DNA of 64,000 nucleotides, from the NCBI RefSeq assembly GCF_000012365.1, contig NC_007650.1:1612001-1676000 (forward strand). Direction: 5' to 3'. Source of the DNA: Burkholderia thailandensis E264 (GTDB lineage Bacteria > Pseudomonadota > Gammaproteobacteria > Burkholderiales > Burkholderiaceae). The position numbers and the translations under genes are program-made. Positions 49,722-58,587 of this stretch are shown piece by piece. Each line of letters starts with the position of its first letter. Position 1 is the stretch's first letter. The notes under the pieces are model-generated. The model was not told where the DNA came from. It was given only the letters and a program-made list of their open reading frames with translations, and did no database searches.

Positions 49722-50407
49722 AGCGCCAGCCTCCGCACACCCGCCGAATAGCGTTTTTCGAGGTACATCAGCACGACGTTCGACAGCGTCGTGATCGCGA
49801 GATAGATCGCGCCCGCCGCGAGCGTGAAGAAAAAGAAGTTCAGCGTGCTCTTGCCCGCGTCCTGCGACGCCTTCACGACGTCGGCCAAGCCGATGATCGA
49901 CACGAGCGCCGTCGCCTTCACGAGCACCTGCCAGTTGTTGCCGATGCCGGGCAGCGCAAAGCGCATCATCTGCGGAAACATGATCCGCGCGAAGACGCGC
50001 CACGAACCCATGCCGTACGCGAAGCCCGCTTCGAGCTGCCCGCGCGGCACCGCGAGGAACGCGCCGCGAAACGTCTCGGTGAAGTACGCGCCGTAGATGA
50101 AGCCGAGCGTCAGCACGCCGGCGACGAACGGGTCGATGTCGATCTGATCGATGCCGAGCATGTCGGTCGCGTTGTTCAGCAGGATCTGGATGCCATAGAA
50201 CAGCAGCAGCATCAGCACGAGATCCGGCACCGCGCGAATCAGCGTCGTGTAGAACGTGCCGACGCTCGCCAACGCGCGATTGGACGACAGCTTGGCGGCC
50301 GCGCCGGCGAGCCCGAGCACAAGCGACGCGGCAAGCGAAAGCACGGCGAGCTTGACCGTCTCGATCGTGCCGGCCCACAGCAGCGGGCCGAAGCCTTGAA
50401 AGAGCAT
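49718..50407 (-). CDS. Amino-acid ABC transporter permease (HisQ-like)
   Basis: A 229-aa permease: LIRAVPDLVLMLLLFYGIQI and the EAA loop RGAFLAVPRGQLEAGFAYGMGSWR, both typical of the HisQ type. It is the first gene of the three-gene operon. About 120 bases upstream lies a perfect 8-2-8 palindrome resembling a HutC operator, so the substrate may be histidine or its degradation intermediate. Confidence 0.9.
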   Translation of the reverse strand: MLFQGFGPLLWAGTIETVKLAVLSLAASLVLGLAGAAAKLSSNRALASVGTFYTTLIRAVPDLVLMLLLFYGIQILLNNATDMLGIDQIDIDPFVAGVLTLGFIYGAYFTETFRGAFLAVPRGQLEAGFAYGMGSWRVFARIMFPQMMRFALPGIGNNWQVLVKATALVSIIGLADVVKASQDAGKSTLNFFFFTLAAGAIYLAITTLSNVVLMYLEKRYSAGVRRLAL

Positions 50408-50528
50408 CTGCGATTTCCTCGATGTGCGCGGGCGCGGCGCGCCGCCGCCATGAAGCGGGCGTGCAACCTGTCCGTCGGGTTTCCGGAAGCTTACGAACGG
50501 TTTCGATGCGCCGATTCAGGCCGCGCCG

Positions 50529-50546
50529 AAGTTGTATGTACAACTT
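50529..50546. promoter_or_regulatory. HutC/GntR-type operator upstream of the ABC transporter
   Basis: AAGTTGTATGTACAACTT is a perfect inverted repeat (8-bp arms around TG). HutC proteins recognise TTGTATGTACAA-type sites upstream of histidine-utilisation genes. It lies 122 bases before the HisQ-like gene, so this transporter may be induced with histidine catabolism. Confidence 0.65.
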
Positions 50547-50868
50547 TGCGTCGACCGATTTTGCCCGGCAATCAGTGTTTTTCTCTAATGTTCAATCGAA
50601 CGCATCATGCTCAAGCGCGACGCGCGGGCCGCGGCGGTCGATTGTGCGGACATCGAAAGGAATCGGCCGCGGTGGGCGACGCGCCGCGCGCATGCGGGGC
50701 CGTGCCGTGAAAACCGGCGGTAAACCGCCGACGGTGCCCGGCGACAACGCGCAACGGCGCTCTTCCGCATTCGGCGGAAACGGGCTGCGCGCGGGACCGA
50801 ATCGTCGGCGCCCGGAGCGACGGCGCGCTCCTGTACACTCGGCCCCTCGGCTCACTCGCTGCGACGAT
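50547..50868. other. Intergenic stretch before the Amj-family gene
   Basis: About 320 bases between the HutC-like operator and the Amj-family start. No ORF with domain features is seen. A weak AT-rich patch near 50570-50600 could be a promoter for either side. Confidence 0.4.
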
Positions 50869-51672
50869 ATGGATACTCAGCTTTGGATCATCTGCGGCCT
50901 GACGTTCGTCATTCACGTCATCGCCACGCTGGCTTATGCCGTGCGAATTGCAGGCGTTCGCACGCGCCGTATCGCCGTGTCGTTTTCCCTGTTCGGCATC
51001 ATCGCGCTGGTGTCCAGAACGGCCAATTCCTTTCAGGGGCCATTCATCGCGAAGCGCGTCGAGCTTGATATCGCTCAACACCTCGGCCAGGGTTTGCTTG
51101 CCGACTTCAGACTCTTCCTGCTGACTGCCACGGTCGCGAGCATTGTCGGAACGCTGCTGATCCCCACGTTCCAGCGCTATGTCAGCCGCGCGGTGCATCA
51201 CTTCCAAGCGAACCGTTCGATTCCCCGTCTGCTGCTTCGCATTTTCAGCCGCGGGGGCGTCGGCTACATCCGGGACGGAGCGCGGCTGCCCTCCCGGCGA
51301 AACGTCACCCAACTGGCGACAGGCACGGGAGTGTCCTGGCAAGTGATCGTGCTGAACGTCCTCGCCATGGCGATCTGGACGGTCGGCGTCTTCGCGTCCC
51401 TTTACGCCGGCTACCTGAAGCCGGAGTTGCGGGTGACATGCGCGAACCTGTCGTCGATCATCAACGGATTCGCGACGGTGGCACTGGCGGTCGTCATCGA
51501 TCCGCAGGTATCGGTGATGACCGACGACGTCATCGAGGGCCGTCTCCGCGAAAATCACTTCCGCCGCGCCATCACGACGCTGGCGGGCGCGCGGGTGCTC
51601 GGCACGCTGTGCGCGCAAGCCGCACTCGTTCCCGCGGCATTCGTCATTGTCCGCGTCGCCGAGCTCATCTAG
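50869..51672 (+). CDS. Amj-family (alternate MurJ) lipid II flippase-like protein
   Basis: A 267-aa membrane protein with about six helices: MDTQLWIICGLTFVIHVIAT, then AYAVRIAGVRTRRIAVSFSLF with an arginine cluster, and ISLVSRTANSFQGP-like, typical of the DUF2837/Amj family first shown to replace MurJ lipid II flippase in Bacillus. Here a function in lipid-linked precursor export is inferred from family only. No promoter motif is clear. The MurA paralogue lies about 3 kb upstream, on the same strand but with a leftward transporter operon between. Confidence 0.82.
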   Translation: MDTQLWIICGLTFVIHVIATLAYAVRIAGVRTRRIAVSFSLFGIIALVSRTANSFQGPFIAKRVELDIAQHLGQGLLADFRLFLLTATVASIVGTLLIPTFQRYVSRAVHHFQANRSIPRLLLRIFSRGGVGYIRDGARLPSRRNVTQLATGTGVSWQVIVLNVLAMAIWTVGVFASLYAGYLKPELRVTCANLSSIINGFATVALAVVIDPQVSVMTDDVIEGRLRENHFRRAITTLAGARVLGTLCAQAALVPAAFVIVRVAELI

Positions 51673-51876
51673 GGTTCGCGGCGAGCGCGTCGGTCGGCCG
51701 CAACGGCCCGGCGCCGGCGTTCGGCGCGATCGAGGCGCGGCCGCACGGGCGTTTTCGCCGATCCGCTTCGGCGCGACAGGCGGGCCCTTTTGCTCGAAGC
51801 GCAATACGGAAGGTGAAGAAACGGCTCCGGCGTGCCGGCCAAAGCCCTTCCTTTTCCGTATCGCGCGCTTCGCGCG

Positions 51877-52992
51877 TCAGAACGTATGCATCATCCCGGC
51901 ATACGCGCCCGTTTGCGATTCCCCCGCGAGCGGGCTCGTGTTCGGCGTCGCGTCGCGCGGCGTCGCGAGCAGCGAGAAGTTCGAGTTCCCGCCGTTGCGC
52001 ACGTAGGCGAGCGTGCCGTACAGGAAAGTCCGCTTCGACAGGTTGTAAGTCGTCCCCAGCGCATACATGGTCGCGTGGCCCGACGGATCGTGCGACGCGT
52101 CACTGCCGTCGCCGCCGCGCACGCGCACGTAGTAGCCGCCGCCCGTCACCGCCCATTGCGGGGTGGCCTGATACGTCGCGCCGAGCCAGAAGTGATCGGC
52201 GCGATCCGCGAGGCCCGCCGGCGTATCCGGTGCGGAGTAATGCGTGTAGGCGCCCTGGATCTTGAACTTCTGCACCTTCACGTTCGCGCCGACGAAATAC
52301 TCGCGCGAGCTGGAGAAGATGTTGCTCATCCGGCCGTTGCTGTCGCGCAACTCGTCGTACATGCCGCGCACGTCGAGCATCGGCGAGTGATACGAGATCA
52401 TCACGCCGTCGGAGCGGCCGAAGTCGCCCTGCGCACCGTAGTTGAAGCCGCGCGACTGATTGCCGAACGCATACTGCGCCTGCACGTCGAAGCCGCCGAA
52501 CACCGGGCTGTGGTACTCGACGTTGTTGCTCGTCTGCTGCCAGTTGCGCCCGCGCACGAGCGACGCCGACGAGAACGCCTGCTGGACGAACGGATCGAAT
52601 TCCCACACGCCGTCGCTGTCGATGAAGAGGTTGCGGCCCGCCTGCAGCGTGCCCCACGTGTCGTTCTTCAAGCCGACGTACGCACGCCGCGACCACATCC
52701 GGCCGCCGCCCGTCGTGCCGTTCATCACCTGGAACGCGGTCTCCAGGTTGAAGATCGCCGACGTGCGGCCGCCCAGATCCTCGGCGCCTTTCAGGCCGAA
52801 CATGCTCGTGCCCCAGTCGCCGCTCTCGGCGCTCCAGCGCGACGCGCTGCCGCCCGAAGGATTCGCGATGTGATTCAGATATTCGACGCCGCCGTCGACG
52901 CGGCCGTACAGCGTGACGCTCGTCTGCGCGCACGCGAGCGCCGGCCCGGCCGCGACGAGCGCGACCAGCATTCTTCTCGATTGAAAACCCAT
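51877..52992 (-). CDS. Gram-negative porin (outer membrane)
   Basis: A 371-aa general porin of the Burkholderia/Neisseria type. After a signal peptide (MGFQSRRMLVALVAAGPALACA) comes the family start QTSVTLYGRVDGGVEYLNHI, a constriction loop with SRRAYVGLKNDTWGTLQAGR, and a terminal Phe (YAGMMHTF). It forms a 16-strand trimer for small hydrophilic solutes. A GGAGAA site precedes the ATG. It is the last gene of a leftward group that begins with the FAD dehydrogenase, so glucose-related uptake is conceivable but unproven. Confidence 0.9.
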   Translation of the reverse strand: MGFQSRRMLVALVAAGPALACAQTSVTLYGRVDGGVEYLNHIANPSGGSASRWSAESGDWGTSMFGLKGAEDLGGRTSAIFNLETAFQVMNGTTGGGRMWSRRAYVGLKNDTWGTLQAGRNLFIDSDGVWEFDPFVQQAFSSASLVRGRNWQQTSNNVEYHSPVFGGFDVQAQYAFGNQSRGFNYGAQGDFGRSDGVMISYHSPMLDVRGMYDELRDSNGRMSNIFSSSREYFVGANVKVQKFKIQGAYTHYSAPDTPAGLADRADHFWLGATYQATPQWAVTGGGYYVRVRGGDGSDASHDPSGHATMYALGTTYNLSKRTFLYGTLAYVRNGGNSNFSLLATPRDATPNTSPLAGESQTGAYAGMMHTF

Positions 52993-53044
52993 TGTTCTCC
53001 GCCTGTTGTCTTCTCTCAGGTTCAACACACGTCCGGCGCGCCGC

Positions 53045-53458
53045 TCAGCCGCGATCGAGCGAATAGCGTCCGGGGCCAGCCGCGCACAGGGCGAGCAAGC
53101 CGCCCGTGATCGCGATGTTCTTGTAGAAGTGGATCATCATGTTCATCTGCTCGGCAGCGGGCATCGACCAGTAGTGATGGCCGATGAACGCGGTGCCGAC
53201 CGTGTAGAGGCCGAGCAGCAGCGCGAGCGGACGCGTGCAGAAGCCGAGCAGGATCGCGATGCCGACGAAGAACTCCATGACGATCGCGACGACCGCCGCG
53301 ATCGACGGCAGCGGCGTGCCTTCGGCGCCCATGAACTGAACCGTGCCCGAGAAATTCAGCAGTTTTTCCCAGCCGAAGATCACGAACAGGATGACAAGCA
53401 GGATGCGGGACAGCAGCAGAAGGAGATCTTTTTGAGGCGCAAGAAAAGTCTGTCTCAT
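53045..53458 (-). CDS. DoxX-family membrane protein
   Basis: A 137-aa protein with four membrane segments: LLLLLSRILLVILFVIFGWEKL near the N-terminus, VVAIVMEFFVGIAILLGF, and ALLLGLYTVGTAFIGHHYW. DoxX family members are small membrane proteins of unclear role, sometimes linked to quinone or oxidative stress systems. It is encoded between the porin and the cytochrome subunit. Confidence 0.85.
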   Translation of the reverse strand: MRQTFLAPQKDLLLLLSRILLVILFVIFGWEKLLNFSGTVQFMGAEGTPLPSIAAVVAIVMEFFVGIAILLGFCTRPLALLLGLYTVGTAFIGHHYWSMPAAEQMNMMIHFYKNIAITGGLLALCAAGPGRYSLDRG

Positions 53459-53651
53459 TGTCGTTGATAGCCGGATGCGGGCGCCGTGCGCGCTGCGCGC
53501 GACGCATCGCGCACGTGCCGGTTGCGAACCGAGGCGGCGCGCGATGCGCGTCACGCGCGAGGCGCCGCCTCCCTGTCGACTGCGACCTGCCACCGGACGG
53601 CCGCCCGGTGCGATGCCGTCCTCCCTGATCGCCGGATAACCGACTCGTACG

Positions 53652-54995
53652 TTACTGCGCGGCGCGCAGCTTCGCAACGTCCTGCTCGCTCACCTTCGCC
53701 GCCGGATTGCCGAATTGCGCGGTCAGGTAGTTCGCGAGCGCGGCGATCTGCGCATCCGACAGCTCGCGCCTGAACGCCGGCATCCCGACATCCTCGCCGC
53801 CCGCCTTGCGCGCGACGCCGTTCAGGATCACCTGCACGAGGTTCGTCGGATTCGGCGCGCCGACCGTCGAATTGTGGAGGAGCGGCGGATAGTAGCCGTC
53901 CGGCGTGCCCTTGCCCTGCATCTGGTGGCAGCTCGCGCAATTGCCGAGATAGAGGCGCGCGGGATCGATGCCCGTCGCGGCGAGCGCGACGCCGCGCAGC
54001 CGGATTCCGTCCTCGGCCGGCTTGCCCCATGCGGAGCGCGCCTTCGCGGTGCCGTCCGCGACGGCGGGCACCGTGCGGATGTACGTCGCGATCGCGCCGA
54101 TATCCGCATCGGTCATCTGCGAGAAGCTGTGCTCGACCGCCTCGGCCATCGGCCCCGCCGCCTGCGCGAGCCCCGGCACGCTGCCCGTGCGCAGATACTG
54201 GACGAGTTGCTGCTGCGACCAGCCGCCGATCCCCGCGTTCGTATCCGACGTGATGTTGTAACCGTCCCAGCCGGACAGCACCGAGCCCGCGAGGAAGCTG
54301 CCGCCCGTTTCGTCGAGCGACTTCTCCTGCAGCGTGACGGCGCGCGGCGTGTGGCACGTGCCGCAGTGCGCGAGGCCCTGCACGAGATACGCGCCGCGGT
54401 TCCATTCGACGCTGCGCTCCGGCCTCGGCTGGTACACGCCTTCCTTCAGGAACAGCAGGTTCCAGATCTTGAGCGGCCAGCGCATGCTCAGATACCACGG
54501 GATGCCGTTCTTGCGCGGCGGCTGCCTGACCGGCTCGACGCCGTGCGTGAAGTACGCGTAGAGCGCCTTCACGTCGTCGTCGGTGACCTTCGCATACGAC
54601 ACGTACGGCATCGCCGGATACAGGTTGTCGCCGTTCTTCGCGACGCCGTGCCGCACCGCGCGCTCGAAGTCCGCGAACGTCCAGTCGCCGATGCCCGTTT
54701 CCTTGTCGGGCGTGATGTTCGTCGTGTAGATCGTGCCGAGCAGCGGCGCGCGCATCGGCAGGCCGCCCGCGAACGGCTTGCCGCCCTTCGCCGTGTGGCA
54801 CGCCATGCAGTCGCCCGCGACGGCCAGATAGCGGCCGCGCTCGACGAGCGCCGCGTCGGCGGAGGGCGCGGAAGAAGCGGATGTCGCCGCTGCCGCAGAC
54901 GTGGCGGCCGCGACCGGCGCGGACGAAGCCGCGACTGACAGGCCGGGCAGCGCGAGGCAGCCGGCCAGCACGAAGGAAAGCGTTCGTTTCAGCAT
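53652..54995 (-). CDS. Three-heme cytochrome c subunit of FAD-dependent dehydrogenase
   Basis: A 447-aa protein with a signal peptide (MLKRTLSFVLAGCLALPGLS) and three CxxCH heme sites: GDCMACH (residues 62-67), AHCGTCH, and NCASCHQMQG. This fits the beta (cytochrome) subunit of membrane-bound FAD dehydrogenases that pass electrons to ubiquinone. It overlaps the alpha subunit gene by one base (TGATG). With the alpha and gamma genes it matches remembered Burkholderia cepacia FAD-dependent glucose dehydrogenase. The extra N-terminal linker is Ala/Ser-rich. Confidence 0.9.
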   Translation of the reverse strand: MLKRTLSFVLAGCLALPGLSVAASSAPVAAATSAAAATSASSAPSADAALVERGRYLAVAGDCMACHTAKGGKPFAGGLPMRAPLLGTIYTTNITPDKETGIGDWTFADFERAVRHGVAKNGDNLYPAMPYVSYAKVTDDDVKALYAYFTHGVEPVRQPPRKNGIPWYLSMRWPLKIWNLLFLKEGVYQPRPERSVEWNRGAYLVQGLAHCGTCHTPRAVTLQEKSLDETGGSFLAGSVLSGWDGYNITSDTNAGIGGWSQQQLVQYLRTGSVPGLAQAAGPMAEAVEHSFSQMTDADIGAIATYIRTVPAVADGTAKARSAWGKPAEDGIRLRGVALAATGIDPARLYLGNCASCHQMQGKGTPDGYYPPLLHNSTVGAPNPTNLVQVILNGVARKAGGEDVGMPAFRRELSDAQIAALANYLTAQFGNPAAKVSEQDVAKLRAAQ

Positions 54996-56608
54996 CAGAT
55001 TTCCTTCTTCAACTGGTCCGAGATCCGCAGCGCGAGCGCCGCGATCGTCAGCGTCACGTTCACCGTGCCGACCGTCGGCATCGTCGCGCTGCTGGAAATG
55101 AACAGGTTCGGATGGTCGAACGTGCGGCAATCCTTGTCGACGACCGAATCGCGCGGGTCCGCGCCCATGATCGTCGCGCCGGTGATGTGGTTGTTCGGCG
55201 CGAACTCGTCGTTGAACACGACGTCGGTGCCGCCCAGCACCTGCGCCGCGCTCGCGTAGACCTCGCGCGTGTGGGCCGCGCCGCGCTTCACGTAGTCGTC
55301 GATCGCATAGGTGATTTCGGGGCGCGGAATGCCGATCGCGTCGGTCGCGGTCTTGCTCGGCACGATGCGGTTCTCGGGCTGCGGGAGGATCTCGTGGAAG
55401 CAGTCGAACTGCACGTAGCGCGCGGAGCGGTCGCGGATCTGCGCGTCGAGTTCGGCAGGCTTGAGCAGCTTGCCGGCCTTGAAGATCTTCTGCGTTTCCT
55501 GGTCGATGCGCGACAGGTTCGACAGGTGGATCTTCTTCGCCGCCTCGGTCGCGCGGAACGGGCCGTCGCGAAAGCCGATCAGCGACGTCATCTCCTGCGG
55601 CCCGCGGCCGGGCCACAGCTTCTCGCTCGCGTAGAACGACACGCCTGTGCCCGGGTGATCCATCAGGTTGCGGCCGACCATGTCGGAGCTGTTGCCGACG
55701 CCGTTCGGGAAATCGTGGCTCGTCGACATCAGCATCAGCTTCGGCGTCTCGATGCCGTTCGCGGCGAGCACGAAATACTTGCCCTCGACGCGGTGCTCGG
55801 CGCCCTTCGGGTCCTTGTAGAGCGCCGCGACGATCTTCTTCTGCGGGCCCACCTCGAGCTTGTGGACGACCGCGTTCTCGATCAGCTTCGCGCCCGCCTG
55901 CTCGGCCTTCTCGACGTGAACGATGCCGTTGTACATCGCGCCGATCGGGCAGATCGGCATGCAGTTGTTGTTCCCGCAGCAGGTCGGCCGTCCGTCGTAC
56001 GGACGGCTGTTGCGCGCGACGGGCTCGGTCACGACGTGGTACTTCGGATCGTGATCGTTGAGCGCGGCCTTGATCGTCCGCTCGTTGTAGGACAGCGGCA
56101 GCGGCGGCATCGGGTACGGCGCCTTGCGCGGCGACAGCAGGTCCTCTTCGGCGCCAGGCCCCCACACGCCGAGCTCTTCCTCGGCGCGCTGATAGAAATG
56201 CTCGAGATCGTCGTACTGGATCGGCCAGTCCCGGCCCACGCCGTACACGGTCTTCATCTTGAAGTCGTTCGGAATGAAGCGCCACGCGGACGCGGCCCAG
56301 TGCCACGTCGTGCCGCCCACCGCGCGAATGTACTGCGAGTTGAACTTGTGCTCGCCCTTGAGCACGAGGTAATCGTTCGGCGGCGCGTATTCCGGATGCG
56401 GCGCCCACGCGCTCGACGGATACGGCGCCATGAAATCCATCTTGTCCGGCTGGTTGCGGAAGCGCTCGACGATTTCCCAGCGCGGCATCCGCGGGCCGGC
56501 TTCGAGCAGGATCACCGATTTGCCCGCCATCGCGAGCTGATGAGCGACGATCGCGCCCGCGACGCCCGAGCCCACGACGACGACGTCGGCTTGTTGTGTT
56601 TCGGCCAT
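54995..56608 (-). CDS. GMC-family FAD-dependent dehydrogenase, catalytic alpha subunit
   Basis: A 537-aa flavoprotein. The Rossmann motif VVVGSGVAGAIVAHQLAMAG and GTTWHWAASAWRF at the flavin site are followed by TCCGNNNCMPICPIGAMYNG with Cys210, 211, 216 and 220, which in the Burkholderia enzyme bind an iron-sulfur cluster passing electrons to the cytochrome. The C-terminus has the family His/Asn pair in SSSATMPTVGTVNVTLTIAA. It probably oxidises glucose or another sugar in the periplasm. Its start overlaps the gamma subunit stop (TGATG). Confidence 0.92.
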   Translation of the reverse strand: MAETQQADVVVVGSGVAGAIVAHQLAMAGKSVILLEAGPRMPRWEIVERFRNQPDKMDFMAPYPSSAWAPHPEYAPPNDYLVLKGEHKFNSQYIRAVGGTTWHWAASAWRFIPNDFKMKTVYGVGRDWPIQYDDLEHFYQRAEEELGVWGPGAEEDLLSPRKAPYPMPPLPLSYNERTIKAALNDHDPKYHVVTEPVARNSRPYDGRPTCCGNNNCMPICPIGAMYNGIVHVEKAEQAGAKLIENAVVHKLEVGPQKKIVAALYKDPKGAEHRVEGKYFVLAANGIETPKLMLMSTSHDFPNGVGNSSDMVGRNLMDHPGTGVSFYASEKLWPGRGPQEMTSLIGFRDGPFRATEAAKKIHLSNLSRIDQETQKIFKAGKLLKPAELDAQIRDRSARYVQFDCFHEILPQPENRIVPSKTATDAIGIPRPEITYAIDDYVKRGAAHTREVYASAAQVLGGTDVVFNDEFAPNNHITGATIMGADPRDSVVDKDCRTFDHPNLFISSSATMPTVGTVNVTLTIAALALRISDQLKKEI

Positions 56609-57123
56609 CAGGCTTGCCTCTCGATCGGTTTGTCGGCCCAGAAGCCGGGTTTGTTGGGGCAGTACGAGCGGATCACGAGCATGTCGGACACGACGCCGAA
56701 CATCAGCGCTTCCTCGTACGTCACCACGACGTTGTCGACGACGCCGAGATACCACGCCTCGAGAATGCGCAGCGCGAGGGCTTCCTGATCGGGCGTGAGC
56801 GCGTTCGCGGCAAGCGCGCCCGCGAGCTTCGGCAAGCGGTCGCCGAGTTCGAACGAACCCTTTTGCAACGCACGCAGCAACCGGTCGCCGACCGCGCGGT
56901 TCAGGCCACTCTTGCCGGTCAGCGCCTCGGACAGCGTCATGAATGCGTCGAGCGGCGCGGCGCTCGGCGCTTCGGCGAGCGCGTGCAGCGTCAGCGAGCC
57001 AGCGAGGCCCAATGCGGTCAGCGCCAGCGAGCGCTGCAGCCATTGGCGTCGGGTGAGCCCCCCACCCATGGGCTCGTCCGCGTCGATCGAGCGACGCGCG
57101 TGGGGATTGGTGTCGTTATTCAT
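56608..57123 (-). CDS. Gluconate 2-dehydrogenase subunit 3-family (gamma) protein
   Basis: A 171-aa protein with a twin-arginine signal motif near the N-terminus (GGLTRRQWLQRSLALTALG), then a hydrophobic helix, ending the core in FGVVSDMLVIRSYCPNKPGFW. It is the maturation or export-partner subunit of the FAD dehydrogenase, which would be carried across the membrane with it. The length equals the known gamma subunit. It is the first gene of the gamma-alpha-beta operon. Confidence 0.88.
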   Translation of the reverse strand: MNNDTNPHARRSIDADEPMGGGLTRRQWLQRSLALTALGLAGSLTLHALAEAPSAAPLDAFMTLSEALTGKSGLNRAVGDRLLRALQKGSFELGDRLPKLAGALAANALTPDQEALALRILEAWYLGVVDNVVVTYEEALMFGVVSDMLVIRSYCPNKPGFWADKPIERQA

Positions 57124-58587
57124 CGTTCCTTCTCTCTGGCGTCGGGTTCGGGAAAACGAGTCTTGATATTTCTCAAACTACGGCGCGGACCCGCAATGTA
57201 CGCGTTCGTCGTGATTTGAACAATCCCTTTATAGTTCATCGAATCGTTTTGCACTCCCTTGCAATAAGGGTTGCGGCAGATTTTTCGGTTTTCGCAAGAA
57301 ATTGTTTCGTAATATGGCTTGGCGGTGTCCGGACTATCTGCCTATCCGTGATAAGCAGCGCCACATGAAAGGCTCGTGGAGCCGCGCCCCGAGCGTTCCT
57401 CTCGCGGCGGCGTACGGCGCGCGGCGGGCGGCACAAGCCGCCGCGATCGGCAAAGACGGCCGGGGCGGCCGCCTGCGACGCCGAACAAACGGCACTCGCG
57501 CGTTCGGGCCGCTCTGCCAACCGCATTTTTTGATTGCGCGCGTTCGAGGCATGGTCGAAAGGCACGGGCATTTCCGCGCGCCCGCGGAAAGTCCGGCATG
57601 CAATCCGCACGACCATCCGCACGAGGGGGATCGAGCGCATGAACGACTTGCCGCGATGCTTTCCACTTCGCCCGATATCCGTATCCGCATGATCGTCTCG
57701 CACCAAGCCGCTTGAACGCGGGATCGCCGACGCGAGCGACGCGCGAACTTCCGTGCGCGCCGAAGCGGATGCCGCGCCGAACGGCACGGCCCGGGAACGC
57801 TGCCCGCTTCGGCCGCCCATACGCATGCGCCGCCGGTCGGCATTCGACGGCGGCCATGCCGCTGCGCAAGTGCGAGAGCACACATGCGCAGCGATCGGCA
57901 TTGCCCGCGCGGCATCGGCCACCGCTCGATCTCGCCGGCGACGATCTTCGCCGCGATGCCGCACGAATGGCCGGCGCCTCCCTGCCGATTGCCGATGCAC
58001 AAGCGCGGCGCCGGCCAAGCCTCGCGTGCCGTCTTCCACAACGCTCGCCCGGCCGATCTTCCGATGCGCACCGGCGAGCCCGTGCACGCGGCGGCCGTCC
58101 CTCGGGCGACACCCACGTATGCGGCAGCGAAGCGAGCTGAAATGAACACGCGTGCTTTTCTCGGGCAGGCCGAGCGAGCCAAGACCGGCGTCACGCCCGC
58201 CCCGCCCACTCATCGACGGCGCGGCGGCATGCCGCCGCCGTCGCGGCCGCGCATTCGATTGCCCGTTTGATACGGCCGTTCTCGGATGTTCGCGCTTATC
58301 TCAAAATCATCCTCAAAGCGGCGGGTTTCTTACACGAAAATACTCACTCTTTTGTGCGGTAAGAGACTATATTTTCCGAAAGACTATCAAGAACTGTCAA
58401 AACCAGCCGTTACCCTCACCAGTATCTCCGTTCGGGCGTCGCGCGAGCCCGACGGATTCAGGACAAGACCTGGCGACGTATCGGGATGCAACGAGGAATG
58501 ACGATCGTGCTCGCGACGCCTTCACGCCACGGGTCTTGGCCGCGTTGACCGCGCATGCGGTATCGAACCCAAGAGTGGAGAGGCTTC
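57124..58587. other. Long gene-free region between the FAD dehydrogenase and a subtilase
   Basis: About 1.46 kb without a supported gene. AT-rich blocks at 57170-57330 and 58261-58440 flank GC-rich sequence of about 0.9 kb. Visible elements are CCCTT-gcaat-AAGGG (57256-57270) and a TATAAA on the minus strand (57233-57228), possibly the dehydrogenase promoter. Open frames inside (for example 57334-58209 on the minus strand) are Arg/Cys/Ala-rich without domains and could be decayed genes. Upstream of 58588, GTGGAGAGG is the ribosome site of the next gene. Confidence 0.5.

Noticed and set aside
58286..58501. A 71-codon plus-strand ORF starting MFALISKSSSKRR in the AT-rich upstream region of the subtilase
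   Set aside because: It lies in promoter-like sequence and has no ribosome site or domain; it is probably chance coding in AT-richer DNA.
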